Positions 37,144 to 43,856 of a stretch of 64,000 nucleotides of DNA are shown here, piece after piece (position 1 is the first letter of the stretch; each line of letters starts with the position of its first letter). Source of the stretch: Chloroflexota bacterium. Lineage in GTDB: Bacteria > Chloroflexota > Anaerolineae > Anaerolineales > UBA4823. Made by a program: the position numbers and the translations under genes. A model generated the notes under the pieces. That model did not search any database and was not told the origin of the DNA. It was given only the letters and a program-made list of their open reading frames with translations. The stretch spans positions 83,827 through 147,826 of the forward strand of contig JAJUJL010000013.1 of NCBI GenBank assembly GCA_029265355.1, written 5' to 3'.

Positions 37144-37401
37144 CTACCAATACTTCAAAAAGCACACCTTATCCCCGTTCGTCGCCACATCGAACTCCAG
37201 CTCATTCAAATTACTCACCCGCACCACCACCTGCGCCCCGGCTGGAATCGCATACTTCTCCGTGCTTCCCACAGTCCCCACCAACACATACGCCCCCGTA
37301 TTCGTCGGCATCGGCGCAATATAAAACTCCTGCCCGGCCTCATCATCGCCTTGCACCGGCGTCCCAGCAGTCGTCACCGTGATTTGCCCTGATCTTGCCA
37401 T
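37144..37401 (-). CDS. Small phage protein, unknown (85 aa)
   Basis: It begins MARSGQITVTTAGTPVQGDD behind AGGAG and is beta-rich (AYVLVGTVGSTEKYAIPAGA). Size and site, two genes after the capsid gene, suggest a decoration or stabilising protein. No family is recognised. Confidence 0.6.
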   Translation of the reverse strand: MARSGQITVTTAGTPVQGDDEAGQEFYIAPMPTNTGAYVLVGTVGSTEKYAIPAGAQVVVRVSNLNELEFDVATNGDKVCFLKYW

Positions 37402-37446
37402 CGCCTTAACTCCTCAAGGCCCGGCCTCATCGACCGGGCCTTGCAT

Positions 37447-37764
37447 CTACTTCCTCTTCGACCGCTTCGTAGCGACCCGCTTCTCTGGCTCCAGTTGCCC
37501 CTTCCCTTCAGGGAAGGGGGGTGGGGGGTTAGGTGCTTCCGGCATCTCCTCAACCGCTACCGGCTTTTCTTCCTCAGCCAAACTTAGCGCCTTTGCGCCT
37601 TCGCGGTAAGGAAACTGAAACACCTTGATCCCACCGATCCCCTCATCCACCAGCACACGCGCCACCACCGACCCGTCCGGCTCATACTGCCATCGCGCTG
37701 AGTGCACCCTGGCCCCTGGCGCGAGCTTCAACTCCGCCAGGACGGCCTGCAGTTTCTCATCCAT
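37447..37764 (-). CDS. Small phage protein carrying two in-frame dispersed repeats
   Basis: The 105-aa protein has a compact N-terminal part (MDEKLQAVLAELKLAPGARV). Its tail then contains PYREGAKALSLA, encoded by a family C repeat, and NPPPPFPEGKG, encoded by a family B repeat, before a basic end. The original gene was probably shorter. Function unknown. Confidence 0.6.
   Translation of the reverse strand: MDEKLQAVLAELKLAPGARVHSARWQYEPDGSVVARVLVDEGIGGIKVFQFPYREGAKALSLAEEEKPVAVEEMPEAPNPPPPFPEGKGQLEPEKRVATKRSKRK
37498..37534. repeat. Family B dispersed repeat (inside 105-aa gene)
   Basis: In frame. It encodes NPPPPFPEGKG. Confidence 0.75.
37583..37610. repeat. Family C dispersed repeat (inside 105-aa gene)
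   Basis: In frame, encoding PYREGAKALSLA. Confidence 0.65.
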
Positions 37765-37770
37765 GATGAC

Positions 37771-38280
37771 CTACAGCCGTACGTCGAACTTTGCGATCGC
37801 GTCACCGACCTTGACAACGGTGGTTGCAGCCGCATCGACGGACAACTCAACGAAATACATCGCATCGTCATCCATCCATTCAGGAGTGCTGACCGTCAGC
37901 ACCATCGTGTGCTCGTCGGCCGCGTAGCGCTCAGCTGCCGTGTCGTGGCCGGTATCGTACGTGGTGGTGACTGCCGCAGCAGACATCGCCGTACCATTGA
38001 CCGGCATGCTCGCCTTGTACAGCGCAGCCGAAACAGCATCCGCAGCCGCCGTCCCAATGACATAGTAGATCGTCACGCTCTTGATCCGGCAGCCCTTATA
38101 GCCGTTGGCATTCTGCAGCGGCGCATTGATCGGAATGCGGATCGTCGAGGCCTCATCGGTGGCGGTCTTGTTGTTGGTCCACACATTGCTGGCGACCGTC
38201 TTCGTCCAGGTGCCGGTAACGAACTCCATCGCTCCGATCGGAATTACCACCGCGCACTCGGTATCATGTACGTAACCCAT
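37771..38280 (-). CDS. Head-associated protein, unknown (169 aa)
   Basis: AGGAGG precedes MGYVHDTECAVVIPIGAMEF. The protein is beta-rich (IKSVTIYYVIGTAAADAVSA, TMVLTVSTPEWMDDDAMYFV). It directly follows the capsid gene, which suggests a head fibre or decoration protein. Confidence 0.6.
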   Translation of the reverse strand: MGYVHDTECAVVIPIGAMEFVTGTWTKTVASNVWTNNKTATDEASTIRIPINAPLQNANGYKGCRIKSVTIYYVIGTAAADAVSAALYKASMPVNGTAMSAAAVTTTYDTGHDTAAERYAADEHTMVLTVSTPEWMDDDAMYFVELSVDAAATTVVKVGDAIAKFDVRL

Positions 38281-38372
38281 CGCTTAATCCTCCTGTCCGG
38301 ACCGGTCTACCCGTCCCGGCTCCTATATCCCTTTCGGGTTGCTAACACACATTACCTGCTCAGAAATCCCTT

Positions 38373-38410
38373 CCCCTCTCCCAGGATGGGAGAGGGGTCA
38401 GGGGTGAGGG
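38373..38410. repeat. Family A dispersed repeat (after capsid gene)
   Basis: Palindromic CCCCTCTCCC/GGGAGAGGGG followed by GGGGTGAGGG. It lies 3 bp beyond the capsid stop. Confidence 0.8.
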
Positions 38411-38412
38411 CA

Positions 38413-41052
38413 TTACACGTTCGCCTTGTACAGCGGGCGGAAGTCGCTAACCGGCGCGCAGTCGTAGGTGCTGCTGTACCGGAACCCGAACTGGCGCACC
38501 TTGAAGCGCAGCTCGTCGTTCGTGAACATCGCACCGCTGCGCTCGTCCTCCGCGCTGAACAGCTCCGGAGTGCGGCGCCCGCGCAGCCAGATCAAGTGGA
38601 TCGCCGGGAACTGCACCGGGTCGGCCACCGCAGCCCAATTGTTCGTATCGGTCCAATCCGGCACCGTCACGATCTCGAACTGCCCCTTCACGGAGTTGAG
38701 CGTCTGGAACTCAGCCGTAGCGGTGGTTACCGCATCCTGGGACGGCACCAGCTCGCTGTTGCGGATCTGCTCCGCAGTCGCCAGCAGGTCAACCGGCACC
38801 AGCAAGTACTTCGGGCGGATGTTCAAGCGGCGCCCGACGCCCAACGGCTGGTCGGTCTGCTTCATCATCGCCGTGCGAGCCGCGATGAAGGTTGCGTAAG
38901 TCAGCGCCGAAGTGCCCAGGTTGGCATGCCCACCGGCGGTGGTCACCGCGGTGGCATTGAACAGCGCCCCGGTATCCGCCAGAACTGGACCAGTCGCGGT
39001 GTTGACCGTGAAGACCGCCGAAACCAGCGCGCTCACCGTGTTGTACCAGGCATTCGCCAGGCGGGTCGGCAGCGTGCGCACCCGGTTCAGCTTGTCGAGC
39101 AGGAAAGTCTCCAGGCTGACCCCGATGTAATTGCCGCGCTTGGCGTAGGATGCGGTCTCTTCCTCGTCGCTCCAGGCCGCCTCGGTATACGCTGCGCCCT
39201 CGGAGATTTCCGACAAGTTGCTGATCCCGTACACCCGCACCAGGGTCGCCTGGTCCAGGGTGTCCACATCCTCCTGGCGCACGATCGAGCCCCACCACTG
39301 CTCGCGCACCGAGTAATCGGCAGCCAGCAGCAGGTTCACCGTGTTCTTCACGATGCTCGACAGCGTGGAGCTGGTAACGTTCGCCTCACGCAGGCGGGGG
39401 TTGGCGAAGATCCCGACCCCATCCAGGTCATGGGTGAACTCGTAATACCATTCGGACAGGCGGCGCGCCTGTGGGATTGCCGGGCGTCCGGCCTCCACAT
39501 AGCGCTGCAGCGCGTCGAAACCGTGGTATTCCGCATTCTCGCGGGTTGCGAGCTGGTTGAAACGGGTCGCCCCGGCCACCAGGCGCAGGAAAGCCAGCGC
39601 ATAGCGATCGACCTCGGTCACCGGGCTCATCGACATCCGGGCGCCTGCCGGCAGGATCACCTGCCCGCTCTCGGACAGCTTCGCCAATGCCTCACGGTGC
39701 TCCTTGATCGCCGCATCCAGCTCGGCTTCCTGGAACTCCTTACCGCGGAACTGCTTTGCCACGATTTCCCGGTACGATTCCGGCAAACCAGAAGCCTGCA
39801 GCTTGTTCGCCAGCATCAGCGTGCACTCGTTCAAGCGCGCCTTCTGCTCAGCCTGCCTGACCAACTCCTCAGCCTTGCGGACCGCCTCCTGCACTGCGGC
39901 AGGAACTTCCACAGGCTCTTCCTGGCCGGGGGTTTCATCTTCCTCCGGCTGATCCTCCTGCTGCGCTGCGCGAGCCTCAACCACCTGCAAACGCTGGTCG
40001 ATTCCCGCCAGAGCAGCAGAGACCGCATCACCAATCAGCTTCTTCAGCTCTTCGGGATCCATCTCTACCTCCTCTGTAGATTGATTGATCTGCAGCGGGT
40101 TCATGCCCGCTATCATGCGCGATAGCCGTCCGCCCGCTGCCGGGTCCGCTACCACGTCAACACTCAACGCCTGTGCGATCTTCGTCACCACCGGCATACT
40201 TGCCCCGGCGATCTGCATCTCCAGCCCTTCCCCCAGCGCATCGATGCTCAGACCGATCGCATGCAACACCCCCGCCTTCTCCGCATTCACCAGCTTCTCG
40301 CGCAGCTTCTCGTCCACCACCTTCAACACCCCCGTAACTGCCTTCCGGGTAGCATCCCACGCTGGCTGCACGATCACACCCACCCACTCGTTCACCACGC
40401 TGCGCATCCCCTGCTTTGCCGCCATCTCCTCGTCCGTCAGATGGTTGTCATACACCTTCACACCATCCCACAGTGGAGCCGACGCCTCCAACGCAGCAGC
40501 CTGGTACAACCTGCCATTCTTCGACCGGATGAACGTCTCCTGACCTTCAACCACCAGGTCAGCTTCCGTATCCGGCCCGATAATCACCACCTCCCATTCG
40601 CGCCCCTCCTGCTGGCCGTCCTTCTTCTTCGAAGCCACGATCCGCAGGCTCTCGCTCACCGGAACATACGCCTTCTCAACCTTCTGCCAGGCCTCCGGCT
40701 CCGAGAACTTCACCAGCCCGTTTTCGATCACGTATGGGATAGCGTAATAAACATCCCCGTCCCACTCTGCCACCACCCGATCATCGTAGATCTCGCGGCA
40801 GTAACGCCCGCCGATATACTCCCCATTCGGCCCGTACCGCTCGAAATGCTCCTCGAACGCCCGGCGCACCTGGGAAACCAAATCAGACAGGCTCTTAGCG
40901 CCCTCGATCTTCGCCTCTTTGCTCGCCACATTGATATTCAGCGCCGACTGGTGCTTGCGCGCCTTCTCCTCCGATGGATGCTCCCCCATCTCCTTCCCCT
41001 TATCATCCACCACCACCCACTTCTTACCCTTCCGCTTCACAAAATAAGGCAT
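38413..41052 (-). CDS. Prohead protease-scaffold-major capsid fusion protein
   Basis: The start is MPYFVKRKGKKWVVVDDKGK at 41052 behind GGAGG. The first 330 residues resemble phage maturation proteases (HAIGLSIDALGEGLEMQIAG, LSVDVVADPAAGG). Residues about 330-440 are a charged coiled scaffold (EARAAQQEDQPEEDETPGQE). The rest is an HK97-type capsid (FIAARTAMMKQTDQPLGVGR, LNIRPKYLLVPVDLLATAEQ, RRTPELFSAED). At 879 aa it is much longer than a lone capsid protein. An upstream in-frame ATG at 41091 lies inside the leader hairpin. Confidence 0.82.
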   Translation of the reverse strand: MPYFVKRKGKKWVVVDDKGKEMGEHPSEEKARKHQSALNINVASKEAKIEGAKSLSDLVSQVRRAFEEHFERYGPNGEYIGGRYCREIYDDRVVAEWDGDVYYAIPYVIENGLVKFSEPEAWQKVEKAYVPVSESLRIVASKKKDGQQEGREWEVVIIGPDTEADLVVEGQETFIRSKNGRLYQAAALEASAPLWDGVKVYDNHLTDEEMAAKQGMRSVVNEWVGVIVQPAWDATRKAVTGVLKVVDEKLREKLVNAEKAGVLHAIGLSIDALGEGLEMQIAGASMPVVTKIAQALSVDVVADPAAGGRLSRMIAGMNPLQINQSTEEVEMDPEELKKLIGDAVSAALAGIDQRLQVVEARAAQQEDQPEEDETPGQEEPVEVPAAVQEAVRKAEELVRQAEQKARLNECTLMLANKLQASGLPESYREIVAKQFRGKEFQEAELDAAIKEHREALAKLSESGQVILPAGARMSMSPVTEVDRYALAFLRLVAGATRFNQLATRENAEYHGFDALQRYVEAGRPAIPQARRLSEWYYEFTHDLDGVGIFANPRLREANVTSSTLSSIVKNTVNLLLAADYSVREQWWGSIVRQEDVDTLDQATLVRVYGISNLSEISEGAAYTEAAWSDEEETASYAKRGNYIGVSLETFLLDKLNRVRTLPTRLANAWYNTVSALVSAVFTVNTATGPVLADTGALFNATAVTTAGGHANLGTSALTYATFIAARTAMMKQTDQPLGVGRRLNIRPKYLLVPVDLLATAEQIRNSELVPSQDAVTTATAEFQTLNSVKGQFEIVTVPDWTDTNNWAAVADPVQFPAIHLIWLRGRRTPELFSAEDERSGAMFTNDELRFKVRQFGFRYSSTYDCAPVSDFRPLYKANV

Positions 41053-41077
41053 ACGCTCACCTCCTCCAAAATCGCAA

Positions 41078-41107
41078 CACGGCCTGATCATTGCTGACCA
41101 GGCCGTG
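41078..41107 (-). promoter_or_regulatory. Proximal leader hairpin of the capsid gene
   Basis: CACGGCCTG pairs with CAGGCCGTG (9 bp, 12-nt loop), followed by a weak T-run. It shares its 5' flank (CGTGAAACG, then ATACACGGC) with the upstream terminator hairpin but has different stem bases, so pairing is kept while sequence differs. The hairpin ends 26 bp before the capsid start codon and contains an in-frame ATG. Confidence 0.65.
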
Positions 41108-41130
41108 TATCCAGCGTTTCACGTCCTACC

Positions 41131-41169
41131 CAAAATAAAACGGCTCGCCAGGTCAACCCAGCGAGCCGT
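41131..41169 (-). terminator. Intrinsic terminator inside the capsid gene leader
   Basis: ACGGCTCGC pairs with GCGAGCCGT and is followed by TTTTATTTT. It lies after a promoter and before the capsid gene, so it should act as an attenuator rather than as an end of operon. Confidence 0.7.
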
Positions 41170-41176
41170 GTATCAT
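41153..41176 (-). CDS. Seven-codon leader peptide ORF (MIHGSLG)
   Basis: AGGAGG lies 9 nt before ATG 41176, and the ORF stops with TGA at 41153-41155, in the loop of the terminator hairpin. A ribosome on this ORF would cover the 5' arm of the terminator. It is too short for any homology test. Confidence 0.45.
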   Translation of the reverse strand: MIHGSLG

Positions 41177-41195
41177 CGTTTCACGCCTCCTCCCT

Positions 41196-41224
41196 AATGT
41201 AGCACACTACGTACAAAATGTCAA
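41196..41224 (-). promoter_or_regulatory. Promoter of the capsid/tail transcription unit
   Basis: TTGACA (41219-41224), a 17-bp spacer and TACATT (41196-41201) with an extended TGC. The predicted start near 41189 is right in front of the leader ORF. Confidence 0.75.
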
Positions 41225-41246
41225 TTGCTGCGTACACCTGTTCGAC

Positions 41247-41260
41247 GTTTGCATGCAAAC
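41247..41260. promoter_or_regulatory. Palindrome upstream of the capsid-unit promoter
   Basis: GTTTGCATGCAAAC is a perfect 14-bp palindrome 22 bp upstream of the -35. It may be an operator or activator site. Confidence 0.45.
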
Positions 41261-41266
41261 AATAAA

Positions 41267-41301
41267 CTCTCTCCCTGGAAGGGAGAGGGCAGGGTGAGGG
41301 T
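41267..41301. repeat. Family A dispersed repeat (upstream of capsid promoter)
   Basis: Stem CTCTCCC/GGGAGAG around TGGAA, with the GGGTGAGGGT tail. It lies between the tRNA-like RNA terminator and the capsid-unit promoter. Confidence 0.8.
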
Positions 41302-41330
41302 CAGCTTCGCTAAGCTCAATTACCGGAACT

Positions 41331-41359
41331 AAAAGCCCCACCCGACAGCCAGGTGGGGC
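41331..41359 (-). terminator. Intrinsic terminator of the tRNA-like RNA
   Basis: GCCCCACC pairs with GGTGGGGC across a 9-nt loop, followed by TTTT. It starts 3 nt after the discriminator base of the tRNA-like RNA. Confidence 0.8.
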
Positions 41360-41361
41360 AG

Positions 41362-41446
41362 TGGAGCTGCCCGGAATCGAACCGGGGTATGTGTGCAAAA
41401 CATCAGCCCTAAGCTAACATCTTGCACACCGTTCCCTGTCAGCCCC
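41362..41446 (-). ncRNA. tRNA-like RNA, possibly a degenerate tRNA-Leu(UAG)
   Basis: The 5' GGGGCTG (41440-41446) pairs with 3' CAGCTCC (41363-41369), with one G-U, and the discriminator is A. The T-arm is CCCGG-TTCGATT-CCGGG. The central hairpin can be read as an anticodon arm with loop CTTAGGG, giving anticodon TAG at 41409-41411. A normal D-stem is missing. Instead GTGTGCAA (41422-41429) pairs perfectly with TTGCACAC (41391-41398). The 85-nt length suits a class II tRNA, but the shape also recalls the tRNA-like domain of tmRNA. No CCA is encoded. Confidence 0.6.
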
Positions 41447-41449
41447 AAT

Positions 41450-41492
41450 TCAGCGCCTCAGTGCCTCAGTGCCCTCACCTCTTCAGTGATCT
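41450..41492. repeat. Family E dispersed repeat (upstream of tRNA-like RNA)
   Basis: GCGCCTCAGTGCCTCAGTG. It ends the 78-aa gene and lies right before the 5' end of the tRNA-like RNA. Confidence 0.65.
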
Positions 41493-41711
41493 TAGCACCA
41501 ACACCTTATGCCCCTTCCCATCCGCCAGCTTCAACAGCTCGAACTCATCCATGTTCGCAGATGCGAACGCCGCCATCCACTTGCGCGCCGTCGCAAGACT
41601 CTTACACGGCAACTGTCTCATCACATCTGTCACCAACACATCATCCGGCTGCACACTCGTCCGCCTGGCAAACTCCCGAATCCTCCCAACCACCTCCGCC
41701 TTATCCATCAT
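41475..41711 (-). CDS. Small winged-helix-like phage protein, unknown (78 aa)
   Basis: The protein (VLVTDVMRQLPCKSLATARK, then WMAAFASANMDEFELLKLAD) looks like a compact helix-turn-helix with a C-terminal beta strand (KVLVLRSLKR). It overlaps the phosphoesterase stop by ATGA. The last residues SLKR and the stop codon come from a family E repeat. It may bind DNA. Confidence 0.6.
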   Translation of the reverse strand: MMDKAEVVGRIREFARRTSVQPDDVLVTDVMRQLPCKSLATARKWMAAFASANMDEFELLKLADGKGHKVLVLRSLKR

Positions 41712-42541
41712 ACCTCCACATACTTCCGCAAATCGATCTTATCCAACACCGGCTCCACCATCCCCACCCGTCCATCCACGCACTCAACCAGCACCATACC
41801 GCACGTCACCTCACTGATAGACCTGGTAGCCTTGCGCGCATGCCCCCCTGGGATGCACAGCGCCGGCGTGATCACCAGCCTGCTCTCCGATCCATTCTCG
41901 CATACCACCTCGTTGATATACGTGTGAAAATGCGACCGGATCACCAGATCGGGCGGCTTCTTCATCGCCATCAAATTCTGAATCATCACATCTCGCAGGT
42001 AAAAGCGCGCAATATTTCCCCGCAGCCAACTGCGGCTTCCCGGATGCGGCCCGTGATGCGCCAGGTCGATACTCACCCCGGCCACATTTAGCAAATAATG
42101 ATAAGCGCTCCCGATCGTCCTATCTGGCCAGGCTTCCCGCAGCATATCTGCCAGCAGCACACTCGCCGACCCCTCCCCGAACTCATGCACACCCGTTCCC
42201 AGGCACAGCTCCATCTGCTTCACCTGAGGCAGTGCGAACCACACCCCCAGGTTCATCCGCGCAATCGTAAGCTGGTCCGCCAACCTGGTCGTTACCAGCT
42301 CCTCCATAAACCGGTCGCCGTGTGTCGGATCGCCGTTATGCACTGGGAGAATCTCATCCTCCCCCGCCATTTCCACCGCCTTCGAGATTCCCCGCGCATA
42401 AATCCCCCACAACCACTCCTGCACCTCGTTCAAATGCACGCGCCGCATCTGACCGTCGAACTCCAGCTCCGTCGCCGGCGCGCACAAGCCCAACTGATAA
42501 CCGCTGTGCATATCGCTAAAAATCGCCGCTATCTTTCTCAA
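41708..42541 (-). CDS. Calcineurin-like metallophosphoesterase
   Basis: The 277-aa protein has metallophosphoesterase blocks in order: FSDMHSG (D-x-H), HNGDPTHGD (GD..GD-like), GTGVHE in place of GNHE, LAHHGPHPG, and IRSHFHTY in place of GHTH. The metal ligands are largely conserved. It is encoded inside the head gene block between the capsid leader and the head morphogenesis gene, an unusual place for an enzyme. Substrate unknown. Confidence 0.78.
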   Translation of the reverse strand: MRKIAAIFSDMHSGYQLGLCAPATELEFDGQMRRVHLNEVQEWLWGIYARGISKAVEMAGEDEILPVHNGDPTHGDRFMEELVTTRLADQLTIARMNLGVWFALPQVKQMELCLGTGVHEFGEGSASVLLADMLREAWPDRTIGSAYHYLLNVAGVSIDLAHHGPHPGSRSWLRGNIARFYLRDVMIQNLMAMKKPPDLVIRSHFHTYINEVVCENGSESRLVITPALCIPGGHARKATRSISEVTCGMVLVECVDGRVGMVEPVLDKIDLRKYVEV

Positions 42542-42570
42542 GGTCGCCTCCTCAATAGCGCGGCATCCCT

Positions 42571-42610
42571 GCCCTCATCAGTGCCTCACTGCACTCATTC
42601 CTTCAGTGAT
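42571..42610. repeat. Family E dispersed repeat (end of 76-aa gene)
   Basis: CAGTGCCTCACTGCACTC followed by TTCAGTGATA. It supplies the C-terminus SLKE. Confidence 0.6.
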
Positions 42611-42825
42611 ACCTCCCATATTCGCAAACCTTCCCGCCCCCTGCCCCCCTTCTCCACTCGCACCTGGTACTCCCCCGCCTCCAACATTCTCAACCTCAAC
42701 AGCAACTGCTGCTCGCGCAAACTCACCTCCATCATATATACCGGCGTCGCCTCCCCAGCCTGCCCCTCATCATCCCGCCACGCACTCCTCCCCCTCCCAT
42801 TCCGACCATCGATCACCACGCTCAT
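42595..42825 (-). CDS. Small phage protein, unknown (76 aa)
   Basis: GGAG lies 8 nt before the ATG. The protein (VYMMEVSLREQQLLLRLRML, then EAGEYQVRVEKGGRG) looks like a small beta-alpha unit. Its last codons and stop fall in a family E repeat (EVSLKE). It lies 4 bp after the head morphogenesis gene. Confidence 0.5.
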   Translation of the reverse strand: MSVVIDGRNGRGRSAWRDDEGQAGEATPVYMMEVSLREQQLLLRLRMLEAGEYQVRVEKGGRGREGLRIWEVSLKE

Positions 42826-42829
42826 CCGT

Positions 42830-43777
42830 TTATCTCCGCCTCAATAAACTTTGCGTCTTTGCGCCTTCGCGGTTAATATGTTTGAAAGACTCCTGTCTTC
42901 GTTTCACCTCCTCCTCCACCTGCCCGCTCAACGGCCCCAGCACGAAATCCACCTCCCCCCACTCGCTTCGATACGGAATCGCCGTGCACCGGCAGTTCAC
43001 CCGCTGCCTCGGACTCAAATTCGGATCGCCTGGGAACCTCGCCCTCTCCCCGCCCACCTCGAACACCCCATCCACCCCCTTCTTCTGCCCGTGAGCCACC
43101 AGGTGATCCAACCGCGTCCGGCTGTCCCCCGTCGCCGCCCACACGTCTTCCAAATCCGGAAACTGGCGCAGCGCCTGCACCCGGCGCTCCCAACTCCCCG
43201 CATTCTGCATCCCCAGCAGCTCCGTCCGCATGATCCGCTCCGCCTTCGCAGAGATCCCCGTCGTGCCCAGCTCCCGGAAACCCGACTGATCACGTATGCC
43301 AATAATGTTAGTTATCGAAGCCATCACCTCGAACGGCGTCTTCTGCAAATACAAACCGCTCAACACCTGGCTCTGGATCAACCCTCGCATCTCCTCCGTC
43401 ACCTGCTTGATCCTGTCCGTCGTGATATACACCTGCGCCAGCCTGGACTCCGCCCCCGTCACCCCCTTCACATACCCAATCTCGAACATCCCCATCACCT
43501 GGTCGAACTGCTCCACACCCCGCGCCCATGCCCGCTGCTGCGCCGCCTGCGCCAACAACCGCATCTCCTGCGCATGCGCCAGCACCACCGCATCCACCTC
43601 CCGCATCAACGCATCCACATCCCCCGGCTCATACAACCCGCTCTCCAACAGCAGCCGCCGCAGCGCGCTGTGCAGCCGCGCAAAATTCGCCAGCAGCGCC
43701 TCGCTCTCATCCCACGTCGCCGCCGTCCGCTCCAGCAGCCCCCTGATCATCGCCCGAATTTCCTTCTTCGTAGGCAT
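42830..43777 (-). CDS. Head morphogenesis / minor capsid protein (Mu gpF, SPP1 gp7 type)
   Basis: The 315-aa protein has the C-terminal signature region DVWAATGDSRTRLDHLVAHG followed by FPGDPNLSPRQRVNCRCTA. This is the DpR.sH..l.G...PP..P..R.NCRC pattern of Mu F-like proteins. The N-terminal half is helical. The final residues INREGAKTQSLLRRR are translated from a family C repeat, so the native protein probably ended earlier. It sits after the portal gene, as expected. Confidence 0.88.
   Translation of the reverse strand: MPTKKEIRAMIRGLLERTAATWDESEALLANFARLHSALRRLLLESGLYEPGDVDALMREVDAVVLAHAQEMRLLAQAAQQRAWARGVEQFDQVMGMFEIGYVKGVTGAESRLAQVYITTDRIKQVTEEMRGLIQSQVLSGLYLQKTPFEVMASITNIIGIRDQSGFRELGTTGISAKAERIMRTELLGMQNAGSWERRVQALRQFPDLEDVWAATGDSRTRLDHLVAHGQKKGVDGVFEVGGERARFPGDPNLSPRQRVNCRCTAIPYRSEWGEVDFVLGPLSGQVEEEVKRRQESFKHINREGAKTQSLLRRR
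42846..42874. repeat. Family C dispersed repeat (end of head morphogenesis gene)
   Basis: In frame, encoding NREGAKTQSL. Confidence 0.65.
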
Positions 43778-43784
43778 CTTTTAC

Positions 43785-43856
43785 CTAATCCGTGAAATCT
43801 GCGTAATCTGTGGATAGCAAAGTACTATCTGCGCTAATCTGCGAAATCTGCGGATG
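43785..43856. repeat. Family D dispersed repeat (portal stop)
   Basis: Two blocks of ATCTGCGNAATCTG. The second supplies SADFAD and the stop of the portal. Confidence 0.7.

Noticed and set aside
37702..40125. 807-codon open frame on the + strand
   Set aside because: It lies antisense to the capsid fusion and neighbouring genes, has a low-complexity Arg/His-rich product, and exists because the - strand genes avoid certain codons.
41402..41417. Amber suppressor tRNA
   Set aside because: The loop reads TAG as the anticodon itself, which pairs with CUA (Leu). A suppressor would need CTA.
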